DNA of 64,000 nucleotides from Ardenticatenaceae bacterium (GTDB taxonomy: Bacteria > Chloroflexota > Anaerolineae > Promineifilales > Promineifilaceae), in assembly GCA_011525915.1 (NCBI GenBank), contig WYBM01000041.1, positions 27,082-91,081 on the forward strand, in the 5' to 3' direction. The translations under genes were made by a program, and so were the position numbers. Shown here in pieces: positions 54,248 through 62,994 of the stretch (positions are counted from its first letter, which is position 1; every line of letters starts with the position of its first letter). The notes under the pieces were generated by a model, which did no database searches, was not told the DNA's origin, and saw only the letters and a program-made list of their open reading frames with translations.

Positions 54248-55942
54248 ATGGAATTAGAAAGGCTTTTTGCCGTACTGCGAAAATGGTGGTGGTTTATGCT
54301 GTTGGCGACGCTGGTTGCCGGTGTCTCTAGCTTCCTGGCTGTCAGCCGCCAACCAACCATTTACCAGGCCAGAGCCGTGCTGATTGTGGGCAATGTCCTT
54401 AACAGCCCTAACCCTACTGGCTCCCAAATTTCGCTGCCAGAACAACTGGCTGCCCTCTATACCCCCATTGCTGAAACGCAAACAGTAAGAGATCAGACCA
54501 AAGAAGCATTGGGGTTAAAATCTTTGCCCAACTATGTAGCCCGTTCAGTGCCCAATACGCCTTTTATTGAAATTGTTGTCACCGATACCAATCCAGACCG
54601 GGCAAAAGCCGTGGCCAACGAATTGGCAAACCAATTGGTTTTGCAAAGCCCGGCTGCACCAGACCCTAAAGATGTAGAACGTGACCAATTCATCAACCGG
54701 CAACTGGTAGATCTGCAGGTTTCTATTGAAGAAACAGAAGCAGAGATACTGGCTAAAGAAGATGAGTTACAAAAGGTGACCAGTGCCCGAGATATAGCCA
54801 CACTGGAAGCTGAAATTGAAGGCCTGCGCAGCAAACTGCGCAGTACCCGTTCCATCTATGGCGATTATGCCGATCTGATAGGCAGCGGCGCTGTCAACAG
54901 CATATCCCCCTTTAGTTCGGCGGATTTTGCTGCCCCCATTGGCCCCAACAGCATGATGACAATTGTGACCGTGGCCGCTATTGGGTTTGTACTGGCTTTT
55001 GGCGCTGCTTATCTGCTGGAATACCTGGACGATACCGTTAAAAAACCAGAAGACCTTAAGTGGGCAACCTCTATGCATGCCCTGCCGGGTATCGGTCGCT
55101 TTGAAAATGAGAATGACGAACAAAGCGGCCTTATTACGTTAACAGAGCCTCGTTCACCTACGTCAGAATCTTACCGCGCCTTGCGGACAAATATTAAAGC
55201 GGCCGTACAAGACCTGCACGGCACCTTGCTGATAACCAGCGCCAGGCCAGGCGAAGGCAAAAGTGTCACTTCAGCTAACCTGGCTATTGCCATGGCGCAA
55301 CAAGGCCACAATGTTTTGTTGATTGATGCCGATTTGCGCCGGCCCATGCAGCACCATATGTTTGAGCTGCGGCGTGAGCCCGGTCTGGCAGATTTGTTAC
55401 ATGAGTTGAATGTCAATGATCATGTTAAAGACATAGAAGGTTTGCTAAAAGGTGTGTTGCAGCGAACGCCAGAGCGTCGGTTGGTGGTCTTGACCTGTGG
55501 ATCGGTGAAGCAGGCCGCCTTTGAGCTGTTGAGTTCTGAAATCATGCACAAGATTTTGGAATCATTGTCCCACCGGTTTGACTTTGTGATTCTAGACAGC
55601 CCGCCGGTGTTGGCCGTCTCTGACGCGGTGGCCCTGAGTACACAGGTAGACTATGTTGTTGTGGTGGCGGAAGCCAGCCGCATTCGTCGTAAAGAGTTAC
55701 GCGAAGTAGAACTTCGTCTTCAAGAGGCCAATGCAAACATTGTGGGGGTAGCCTTAAACCGGGTAAAAGCAGAGAATACGGGCTTTTATTACACGTATTA
55801 TCGGGAATATACAGAACAGGATACCGCGCCAAAAAAAGACGGCCGTCGCAAAAAAGCCAAATCAACCCCCATAGACAACAAACAGAAAGATAACGAAGAG
55901 TGGCAGGGCGAGCCGCTGGCGCAGCCTGAGAACCTTACCTGA
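54248..55942 (+). CDS. Wzz/BY-kinase: chain-length determinant fused to tyrosine autokinase
   Basis: 564 aa. The N-terminal Wzz domain starts LERLFAVLRKWWWFMLLATLVAG and is followed by a periplasm-side coiled region (residues about 140-200). A second membrane helix lies near 238-260 (MMTIVTVAAIGFVLAFGAAYLLEY). The cytosolic kinase holds Walker A ARPGEGKSVTSANLA (about 333), Walker A' LLIDADLRRP (about 357) and Walker B FVILDSPPVLAV (about 445). The Tyr cluster FYYTYYREYTEQ near the end is the autophosphorylation site. It controls polymer length with the Wzy-type protein. A strong terminator follows. Confidence 0.92.
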   Translation: MELERLFAVLRKWWWFMLLATLVAGVSSFLAVSRQPTIYQARAVLIVGNVLNSPNPTGSQISLPEQLAALYTPIAETQTVRDQTKEALGLKSLPNYVARSVPNTPFIEIVVTDTNPDRAKAVANELANQLVLQSPAAPDPKDVERDQFINRQLVDLQVSIEETEAEILAKEDELQKVTSARDIATLEAEIEGLRSKLRSTRSIYGDYADLIGSGAVNSISPFSSADFAAPIGPNSMMTIVTVAAIGFVLAFGAAYLLEYLDDTVKKPEDLKWATSMHALPGIGRFENENDEQSGLITLTEPRSPTSESYRALRTNIKAAVQDLHGTLLITSARPGEGKSVTSANLAIAMAQQGHNVLLIDADLRRPMQHHMFELRREPGLADLLHELNVNDHVKDIEGLLKGVLQRTPERRLVVLTCGSVKQAAFELLSSEIMHKILESLSHRFDFVILDSPPVLAVSDAVALSTQVDYVVVVAEASRIRRKELREVELRLQEANANIVGVALNRVKAENTGFYYTYYREYTEQDTAPKKDGRRKKAKSTPIDNKQKDNEEWQGEPLAQPENLT

Positions 55943-55951
55943 CAAGATCAA

Positions 55952-55980
55952 AAAAGCCCCATTTTAAACATGGGGCTTTT
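55952..55980 (+). terminator. Rho-independent terminator
   Basis: An 11-bp perfect stem (55952-55962 with 55970-55980) with 7-nt loop TTTAAAC; the stem ends in TTTT and is flanked by A and T runs. It lies 10 bp behind the Wzz/BY-kinase stop and marks the end of the glycan operon. The A/T symmetry means it could also serve the minus-strand gene at 56005. Confidence 0.9.
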
Positions 55981-56004
55981 AATCACGTAACGAGCCGTGT
56001 TACT

Positions 56005-56187
56005 TTAAGAGGATGTAGCTACATCTGCCTGATAATCACGCGCTGCATTTGTTTCTGCACGATTTTCAGCAAGAGGAACTTCAGACCACTCTTCCCGCTG
56101 ACTCATGCGTGCTGACAAAACACATACAGAAAGTATCACTATGGCGGATGCTATGAAATAGGCAGCAAATACAGCTAAAAAAATCAT
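56005..56187 (-). CDS. Small single-span membrane protein
   Basis: 60 aa. An N-terminal helix (MIFLAVFAAYFIASAIVILSVCVL) is followed by a charged tail (RMSQREEWSEVPLAENRAETNA). The ATG has GAGGAAGG about ten bases upstream. It is convergent with the Wzz/BY-kinase gene across the terminator. I do not recognise a family. Small membrane proteins near polysaccharide exporters are sometimes regulators, but that is a guess. Confidence 0.5.
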   Translation of the reverse strand: MIFLAVFAAYFIASAIVILSVCVLSARMSQREEWSEVPLAENRAETNAARDYQADVATSS

Positions 56188-56427
56188 CTTAAAGAACCTT
56201 CCTCAAATCCCCATAAGTTTCTTACTATCATACTGCACAAAAATTTGTTGGCAACATTGTACAAAGACACCCTTTGAATTGCATTAGTACGTTAGGGCCA
56301 TATGTCTTAAGCGTAATTGCAACCTGTCTTTATTACAGTGAATCAGATGTGGCAGTAAACCTCATGCCATTCGGGTTGGTAGTACCTCAGGGCCTTTTGT
56401 ACCCATAACAAAGGAGAATATGTTTTC
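56188..56427. other. AT-rich divergent spacer
   Basis: 240 bp between the minus-strand small membrane protein and the LamG gene. It probably holds both promoters. AAAGGAG lies at its end, before the ATG at 56428. No iterated octamer is present. Confidence 0.4.
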
Positions 56428-59019
56428 ATGCACGAGCGTAATGGATTTCTGATCGTCGGTCGATGGACAGGTGTGTTCGTTTTACTGACGATTCTCTTGG
56501 CAACGGTAGCTATAAACCCGGCGCGTACAGACGATGCTGGCTTTGCGTTGACATTTAACGGAACAACAAACCACGTGGTTCTGGGTGATACAGGCGACAT
56601 TATGCAGGGCAATGGCTGGGTAAACGCCATGTCTATCTCAGTCTGGATCAGGCCAGAAGGAACCACCAGCCCGGCGACCCACCCATCTTCTGGTCAGCTA
56701 ATCATCGGTAATGACCGGCCCCGCCTCTTTGGTATTTCCCGGGCGACATACAATGGGCAAGATCGCATCTGGATATGGAATGCCGATACAAACAGCCCGG
56801 TGGATGTGGTTGGTATTGAGTTTACGCCTGGTGAATGGGTACAAATTGCTCTGGTACATGCGAACGGCATGTTGACTGCTTACAAGAATGGTGAGCTGGT
56901 TGGTTCTGTACCGAGCGGAGATACTATGCTGCCGGGGGGAACGGGGGACGGTATCCTCTATATTGGTGGCAGCGGCCGCAGCAGCACCGCTTCCTATTTT
57001 CATGGCGACATTGATGAAGTTCGTCTATGGAATGTGGGCTTGACTCAGAGCACCCTTCAAGCCTGGACATATCAGGCAGTTACCAATACACATCCTAACT
57101 GGCTAAACCTGGCCGCTTATTACCAGATGTCCGATGGTGTGGGCACTGTGCTGACGGATGACAGCGCAAACAATAACAGTGGTAGCCTGGCTGGTAGCAT
57201 GAATGATTCGAGCTGGGTAACCTCTGGTGCTTTTTTGCTGCCGGGCACCCCTACACCCACGGCCGTTAGCCCTACTGTGACCCCTACCTCTACCCCTGCC
57301 CTGCCCACCGCTACACCTACCGAAACACCGGTTTTGCCTACTGCCACCGCCACCCATACGCCGGCGCCGGGTACGATGACGCCTACGGCTACCAACACGG
57401 CCGTGCTCCCCACCCCTCCTTCCGGCATAGATTATGCGCTTTCCTTTGACGGCAGCAATGATTACGTGCGGCTGGCTGAGACTTCAAGCATCATGGCTCC
57501 TAGTTGGCAAAGTACCAAGACGGTTAGCCTGTGGGTCAAGCCATTGGGGGTAGCCACTTGTAATTTTCAAGACCCGGCCCACTGTGATGTTATCATTAGC
57601 GACCGTCCCCGGTGGTGGGGCATTTCTCGTGGTACGTTAAATGGTAATGACCGCCTCTGGCTGTGGAATTACGATGGCAGCTTTGACATGGTGGGCATCG
57701 ACTATACCGTGGGCGAATGGACACACATTGCCATGGTACATAACAACGGCACCATGCTGGCTTACAAAAATGGCATTCTGGTTGGCAGCACACCCAGCGG
57801 GGCGACAATGCAGCCCAGCACCGGGGCTTATCCGGTGCTGCATCTGGGCGGCGTCATTAACAATGTGAATGCCAACTGGACGTTTACCGGTCACATAGAT
57901 GAAGTCCGCCTCTGGAATACAGCCCGGTCTCAGGCAGAGATTTTGCAAGATATGACCCAGCCTTTAACGGGTACAGAAACGGGCCTGGCCGCCTATTACC
58001 AAATGTCTAACGGCTCTGGCACTTCCCTGGCAGACGACAGCGGGCATGGCTGGACGGGAACATTGCACGATGGTGGGCAAGGCGTGCCGCCAGATGGCCA
58101 GCCGCCGCAGTGGGTGTCCCCAGGGGCTTTGGGTGGCCCACCCGCTCCTACCATGACGCCCACGAACACGGCCGTTCCCCCCACGCCGACCCAAACCGCC
58201 ACCCCCGCACCGCCGACGGCCACCCCCACCGCTTCCGCCACGCCGGGGACGCCGACGGCTACCTCCACCAGCACCCCAGTTATCCCGACACCCACCAATA
58301 CGGCCGTGCCGCCTACACCCACCCCTGGCGCCGGCAGCAGTTATGCCCTGCACTTTAACGGCATCGCCAACTATATGCGCCTGGGCACAACCAGCCAGGT
58401 GATGGGCAGCGGCAATTGGGTGAATGAAAAAACGATCACTGTTTGGGTGAAGCCCGCTCCCGGCGCCAGCCCGGCAACCCAACCTTCTAACGGCGCTTTG
58501 CTCGTAGGCAATGACCGGCCGCGTGCCTTTGGCATTACCCGGGCCACCTTTAACGGGGCTGACCGCATTTGGGTGTGGAATGGTGATAGCGACGGTGCAG
58601 ACTTTGTAGGCATTGACTTTACACCAGGCCAATGGGTGCACATTGCCCTGGTGCACTCCGGGGGCACACTTTACGCTTATAAGAATGGACAATTAATAGG
58701 CGGTGTGCCCAGCGGCGCCACGTATGCCCCAGGCAGTATGGGCACCCTGTACGCGGCGGGCACCGGCCGCGGCCAATACCTGGCCGGCGAACTGGATGAA
58801 ATTCGTATCTGGGAGGGTGCGCTGGACGCTTCCTCCATACAAACATGGATGAACCAGGTAGTAACGGCGGCCCATCCCCAATGGGCAAACCTGCGGGCCT
58901 ATTACCAGATGAATGAAGGAACGGGTACAGCGGTTGATGACAGCAGTAATCATGACCACAATGCTACCCTTAACGGGGGCATGAATGGGTCAAACTGGGT
59001 CACACCTGGCCCGTGGTAG
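56428..59019 (+). CDS. Secreted triple-LamG (concanavalin-A-like) protein
   Basis: 863 aa. Signal segment at about 10-32 (VGRWTGVFVLLTILLATVA). Three LamG/laminin-G-like jelly-roll domains lie at about 36-265, 335-545 and 645-863. Each has the sequence order LTFNGTTNHVVLGD, WIRPEG, RIWIWNADTN, GEWVQIALVHANGMLTAYKNGELVG and DIDEVRLWN. Thr/Pro linkers (TPTATPTETP-like) join them. The protein has no C-terminal anchor. It likely binds carbohydrate at the cell surface, perhaps the glycan of this locus. The ATG has AAAGGAG upstream. Confidence 0.85.
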   Translation: MHERNGFLIVGRWTGVFVLLTILLATVAINPARTDDAGFALTFNGTTNHVVLGDTGDIMQGNGWVNAMSISVWIRPEGTTSPATHPSSGQLIIGNDRPRLFGISRATYNGQDRIWIWNADTNSPVDVVGIEFTPGEWVQIALVHANGMLTAYKNGELVGSVPSGDTMLPGGTGDGILYIGGSGRSSTASYFHGDIDEVRLWNVGLTQSTLQAWTYQAVTNTHPNWLNLAAYYQMSDGVGTVLTDDSANNNSGSLAGSMNDSSWVTSGAFLLPGTPTPTAVSPTVTPTSTPALPTATPTETPVLPTATATHTPAPGTMTPTATNTAVLPTPPSGIDYALSFDGSNDYVRLAETSSIMAPSWQSTKTVSLWVKPLGVATCNFQDPAHCDVIISDRPRWWGISRGTLNGNDRLWLWNYDGSFDMVGIDYTVGEWTHIAMVHNNGTMLAYKNGILVGSTPSGATMQPSTGAYPVLHLGGVINNVNANWTFTGHIDEVRLWNTARSQAEILQDMTQPLTGTETGLAAYYQMSNGSGTSLADDSGHGWTGTLHDGGQGVPPDGQPPQWVSPGALGGPPAPTMTPTNTAVPPTPTQTATPAPPTATPTASATPGTPTATSTSTPVIPTPTNTAVPPTPTPGAGSSYALHFNGIANYMRLGTTSQVMGSGNWVNEKTITVWVKPAPGASPATQPSNGALLVGNDRPRAFGITRATFNGADRIWVWNGDSDGADFVGIDFTPGQWVHIALVHSGGTLYAYKNGQLIGGVPSGATYAPGSMGTLYAAGTGRGQYLAGELDEIRIWEGALDASSIQTWMNQVVTAAHPQWANLRAYYQMNEGTGTAVDDSSNHDHNATLNGGMNGSNWVTPGPW

Positions 59020-59053
59020 TCTTAAAAATGTAAGCTTTATTGCCTGACATTGC

Positions 59054-59084
59054 AGCCTGGCCGCATATTGCATGTGGCCAGGCT
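59054..59084 (+). terminator. Terminator-like hairpin after the LamG gene
   Basis: A 13-position stem (59054-59066 with 59072-59084, one G-T) with loop ATTGC, followed by ATTTGTTAT. It lies 35 bp behind the stop codon of the triple-LamG gene. Confidence 0.75.
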
Positions 59085-59155
59085 ATTTGTTATCTTAGTA
59101 TCTGTTGGGGGGTGATACGGCCATGCCCCCAAAATGTATTGGAGAACTTATCAAC

Positions 59156-61549
59156 ATGACCACGCCACGTCGCTTTTGTTATCCCCTCCTTTTACTCAGT
59201 ATTGGCTCAGCTTTCATGCTTGCACTCTTTCTGGCGAACACCCTTTCTGCAGCGCCTAATGGAGACTATGCCCTGAAATTTGATGGCACCAGTGATTTTG
59301 TTGAGTTAGGCTCCGCCAGCGACATCATTGGGGCAAGTTGGCAATCCGCCAAAACCATTAGCCTGTGGGTCAGGCCAATGGGAACCGGCCCCGTTGGAGA
59401 GGCTGTTTCAGGTGACATGATCTTTGGGGATTTTCCCCGATGGTTTGGTATTTATCAGGCAACTTCAGGGGGGCAGGATAGAATTTGGATAATCAATTAT
59501 GACAATAATGCCGATGGTGATGGGGTTGATCAAATTGGAATACCTTATACGCAGGGTGAGTGGGTACATATTGCGTTTGTTCAAGGTGGGGGAATATTAT
59601 ACGCTTACAAAAACGGTGTGTTGGTTGGAAGTACAGGTACCGGGCCAACTGCAAATGGGCACCCAGGGGCAATAGGTGGTATTAAGCTGCGTATTGGTGG
59701 CGCTGTTGGCTCCTCCTGGAATGTGTTGTCTGACGAGCAAATAGATGAAGTACAGATATGGGACGTACCCCGTTCGGCCCAAGAAATCCGGCGAGATATG
59801 TTCCGCATCTTATCAGGGACAGAGCCGGGATTGCGCGCTTACTATCGGATGTCTAATGGGTCTGGTACGCTCTTGACGGATGATAGCGCCAATAGCTTTG
59901 ATGGCACTTTGCGGGATGGCGGCGCAAGTGTCCCCGCTGATGGGGACACGGCCGTATGGGCCGCTTCCGGTGCCCTGACCGGGCCGCGCAATGCGCTGGA
60001 CTTTGATGGCGTGAATGATTACGTGAACATTGGCAGTAATGCGGCCACGGTCATTGGTGGTACGTGGGCCGATACCAAGTCTGTAGACGTATGGCTGCAG
60101 CCGGGGGCCGCCGGGGACGTAACCACAACGGCTGCTCAGGGAGACTGGATTGTGGGCGGCGCAAATTGGGGTGTTTCCCAGGCCTCCATTGGTGGCCTGG
60201 ACCGGCTATGGGTGTGGAACAATGACGGCAGTGAAGACCGTATTGGCCTGTTGTATACCCCCGGCACCTGGACACACGTGGCGTTGGTACACAGTGGGGG
60301 CACCCTGACGGTGTATCAGGATGGCCAGGCAGTGGGCAGCACCGCCAGCGGTAGTACGGTCAGTGATGATACATTGACCATCGGTGGTCGTACTGCCGGG
60401 CAATATTTCCAGGGGCAGATTGACGACCTGCGCATCTGGAATGATGCCCGCTCATTATTGGAAGTTCAGGACAACGCCTATCAGACGGCAGCGTCTGACG
60501 AGGCTGGGCTGGCGGCGTATTATCGTTTTGACCAGGCCAATGAGGCCGGGCAGACGGAAGTGGTAGATTCAACCAGCAACGGCCGTCATGGCACCATGAC
60601 CAATATGGATCCTAATGCCGACTGGATGCTCTCGACGGCGTTTAATACCTGGATTGGTGGTGACAGCCAGGTGTGGGGCAGCGGCGGCAACTGGAGCCGC
60701 TACACCGCCACCACCACCCGGTTGGGCATTATGCAGTACCCCAATAGCTATTCAGCGACGGTGACCACGCCGACTACCATCATAGATGCTCGTCTGGTAA
60801 CGGACGCAAATCTGGTTGTTTCCGATGTGTTGACAGTGACCACCGCACTGGTTGGCCCCGGCCAGGTGACCGTGAACAATACGTTGGTAAACTTGGGTAA
60901 CATGGAGGTAACTACTGTTACGGTGGCTTCTGGGGCACTTTTAAATGTTGGTAACGGTGGTGCGTTGACCGTTACCGGGTCATTGCAAAACAATGGCACG
61001 CTGCGGCAAACGCAGCCTGTAGCTGGCAGCGACGTTGTCAGCTTCGTCAATGCAGGAGGGTATGGTGGCCTGACAATGAAGGCCGGTGGACAGAATTTGG
61101 GCAATACCGTGGTGACCATTCGTGGCCACCAGAACTGCACTTCTGTGCCCAATGAAACGGTACGGCGCTGTTTTGATATTACCCCGGAATTTATGCCGGC
61201 GGTGGGCATCACAATGACCTTTGCCTTTGACGATAGTGAGATTCCCGGTGGGATGTCATGCGAGACCCTGAGCCTCTATCATTGGAATGGTAGTGGGTGG
61301 GATGGCATCATTCCCACAGTGCGTGACTGTACCCAGTCCCTTAATGTGGTGACCGTAGAAAATGTCACCAGTTTTTCGCCCTTTGTCTTGCGTTCACCAG
61401 ATTCACCCACGGCCGTGACCCTGCAATCTTTCTCTGTGGAGCGGGGTACAAACTGGCTGGTGATCGTGCCGGTCATTGTTCTGATGGCTATGACCGGCGT
61501 GCTGCTCATCCGGCGGGCACGGGGAGTGGCCTCAGGAGTAGCCCCATAG
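59156..61549 (+). CDS. Secreted double-LamG protein with C-terminal membrane anchor
   Basis: About 797 aa from the ATG at 59156, which has GGAG nearby; an earlier in-frame start lacks a signal-peptide-like leader. Signal FCYPLLLLSIGSAFMLALFLANTLSA. LamG domains lie at about 35-260 and 280-480 (YALKFDGTSDFVELGS, ALDFDGVNDYVNIGS). A beta-rich region follows (VTVNNTLVNLGNMEVTTVTVASGALLNVGN). The C-terminus is a single helix plus basic tail (WLVIVPVIVLMAMTGVLLIRRARG), so the protein stays membrane-bound. It is related to the upstream LamG gene. Confidence 0.82.
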   Translation: MTTPRRFCYPLLLLSIGSAFMLALFLANTLSAAPNGDYALKFDGTSDFVELGSASDIIGASWQSAKTISLWVRPMGTGPVGEAVSGDMIFGDFPRWFGIYQATSGGQDRIWIINYDNNADGDGVDQIGIPYTQGEWVHIAFVQGGGILYAYKNGVLVGSTGTGPTANGHPGAIGGIKLRIGGAVGSSWNVLSDEQIDEVQIWDVPRSAQEIRRDMFRILSGTEPGLRAYYRMSNGSGTLLTDDSANSFDGTLRDGGASVPADGDTAVWAASGALTGPRNALDFDGVNDYVNIGSNAATVIGGTWADTKSVDVWLQPGAAGDVTTTAAQGDWIVGGANWGVSQASIGGLDRLWVWNNDGSEDRIGLLYTPGTWTHVALVHSGGTLTVYQDGQAVGSTASGSTVSDDTLTIGGRTAGQYFQGQIDDLRIWNDARSLLEVQDNAYQTAASDEAGLAAYYRFDQANEAGQTEVVDSTSNGRHGTMTNMDPNADWMLSTAFNTWIGGDSQVWGSGGNWSRYTATTTRLGIMQYPNSYSATVTTPTTIIDARLVTDANLVVSDVLTVTTALVGPGQVTVNNTLVNLGNMEVTTVTVASGALLNVGNGGALTVTGSLQNNGTLRQTQPVAGSDVVSFVNAGGYGGLTMKAGGQNLGNTVVTIRGHQNCTSVPNETVRRCFDITPEFMPAVGITMTFAFDDSEIPGGMSCETLSLYHWNGSGWDGIIPTVRDCTQSLNVVTVENVTSFSPFVLRSPDSPTAVTLQSFSVERGTNWLVIVPVIVLMAMTGVLLIRRARGVASGVAP

Positions 61550-61601
61550 CGTGAGGAGTGCAGAAGGTGTACGGCAGTCCGCTGATGCCCGGTTAACGTC
61601 T

Positions 61602-62906
61602 ATGAGCCAGGCGGCCACGCCGCGCCGCCTGCTGCTGGTGATGATGGCCTTACAACTGGTTTGGCTGGCCATCATCTGGCTGACGGGAGCAGGGGGTACG
61701 GCCGTTTACAAACTGCCCCCTCTTGTTCTTTATACCCTGGCAACCGGCTTGCTGGTGGCCTTTATGCCCACCCGGCTGTCTGGCTGGTGGCAGCGGTCAG
61801 TTGATCAGCTTATCCAGCACGAAAAAGCGGCCTTGTTGCTGCTGGGTGGGGTGCTGGTGGCGGCCGGTACTGTGTATGCTTCGCAGCAGCGGCTGTGGCC
61901 CTTTGACGAAGAAGCCAGCTATGAAGCGGCCGTGACCGTGGCCCGGCATGGTATTCCCGGTTTGCTGGCAAATTACCGTAACTGGGGCTGGCTGGCCACC
62001 CAACACCCGCCGCTGGCCCCTATTATTTACGGGCAATTTTTGCGCTTTTTTGGTGAAACCCTGCTGGTGGCCCGGCTCGTTTCTCTGTTATTTTCTCTGG
62101 CAACTGGCCTACTCACTTATCTTATGGGCACTGCCTTGTATGACAAGAAGACGGGTGTTGTGGCGGCCTGGTTTCTGTTTACATTTCCCCTGGTCACGCG
62201 GCTCGGCACGACAGCTATGGTGGAACCCATGCTGGCGTTTTTTTTCACCCTCACCCTCTACCTGACGTTGTTGTGGCTGCGCCGCGGCTCGTGGCCCTAT
62301 TTGCTAGGGGTAGGGCTGGCCTGCGGCCTGGGCCTGATCACCAAGTACACGATGGTGTTTGTTGGCCCCATTGTGTTGGGTTTTATTTTATGGAAAGGAA
62401 CGCGCCGCCAGATTGGGCAGTCGGTGGCTGTACTGGCGCTGGCGGCCGTGCTGTTTGGCGTCGTCTGGGTATTGACGGCCAGCCGCATCAACGTGTTGCA
62501 GAAGCAGTGGCAGACGTTAGGCCATTATGCTGGGCTGGTGTTAACCAACAGTTACGGCCGTGCCCTGCTTTTTGAAACCATCACCAACCGCCTGCCTTCA
62601 GCTCTGGGCGTTTACAATACGCCGTTGATCATGCTGGGCAGTTGGCTGCTGCTGTGGCGGCGCCGCCAGGCCGATTGGTTGATTCTGCTCTGGCTGACGG
62701 CCGTGTGGCTGCCTCTCTTTCTCACGCTGCCTGACCATCGCTACTTTATGTCTAGCTTTCCGGCGGTGGCCATTCTGGTAGCCGCCAGCTTCCAGGTGGT
62801 GCCTGAAGCGCTGGATCGGGCGCTGCTGCTGGCCCTGCTCTACAGCGCTGGCGCGCTCTATCTTTTTGTAGACTGGTCTCGCGCTGCCCAGCTCTTTATC
62901 AATTAG
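61602..62906 (+). CDS. GT-C membrane glycosyltransferase (ArnT/PMT-like)
   Basis: About 434 aa from the ATG at 61602. A GTG at 61551 with AGGAG upstream is an alternative giving 451 aa. There are about eleven helices. The first large loop, RLWPFDEEASYEAAVTVARHGIPGLL, holds the acidic pair of polyprenyl-phosphate-sugar transferases. A second loop, NWGWLATQHPPLAPIIYG, has the HPP signature of the family. It would glycosylate an exported acceptor, perhaps the adjacent LamG proteins. This is the third GT-C gene in the window. Confidence 0.8.
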   Translation: MSQAATPRRLLLVMMALQLVWLAIIWLTGAGGTAVYKLPPLVLYTLATGLLVAFMPTRLSGWWQRSVDQLIQHEKAALLLLGGVLVAAGTVYASQQRLWPFDEEASYEAAVTVARHGIPGLLANYRNWGWLATQHPPLAPIIYGQFLRFFGETLLVARLVSLLFSLATGLLTYLMGTALYDKKTGVVAAWFLFTFPLVTRLGTTAMVEPMLAFFFTLTLYLTLLWLRRGSWPYLLGVGLACGLGLITKYTMVFVGPIVLGFILWKGTRRQIGQSVAVLALAAVLFGVVWVLTASRINVLQKQWQTLGHYAGLVLTNSYGRALLFETITNRLPSALGVYNTPLIMLGSWLLLWRRRQADWLILLWLTAVWLPLFLTLPDHRYFMSSFPAVAILVAASFQVVPEALDRALLLALLYSAGALYLFVDWSRAAQLFIN

Positions 62907-62994
62907 GGCCCTTGAGGATTGGCAGCCTCCCGTACCTTTGGTATCATGCTCTTTCTTGCATCTTATGTTGTCCCCACAAAACAGGAAGGTAATG

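Larger units (their letters stand above)
562..62706. repeat. Highly iterated palindrome ACGGCCGT, about 100 copies
   Basis: By eye I counted about 103 copies of the octamer ACGGCCGT, spread through the window (first at 562, last near 62699; others at 691, 1219, 1654, 1990, 2150, 3311, 3580, 3815 and 4073). A random sequence would give about one. Many copies extend to CACGGCCGTG. They occur in all codon phases (Thr-Ala-Val; Asp/Asn/His/Tyr-Gly-Arg; Arg-Pro), on both gene strands, and in spacers at 12383, 15119, 17371 and 37271. The sigma-factor region (12.4-15.1 kb) has none. Confidence 0.92.

Noticed and set aside
57120..58322. Antisense frames rich in Gly-Val/Ala-Val repeats opposite the LamG gene
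   Set aside because: They are mirror images of the Thr/Pro linkers of the LamG protein; no ribosome site, and the plus frame is clearly coding.
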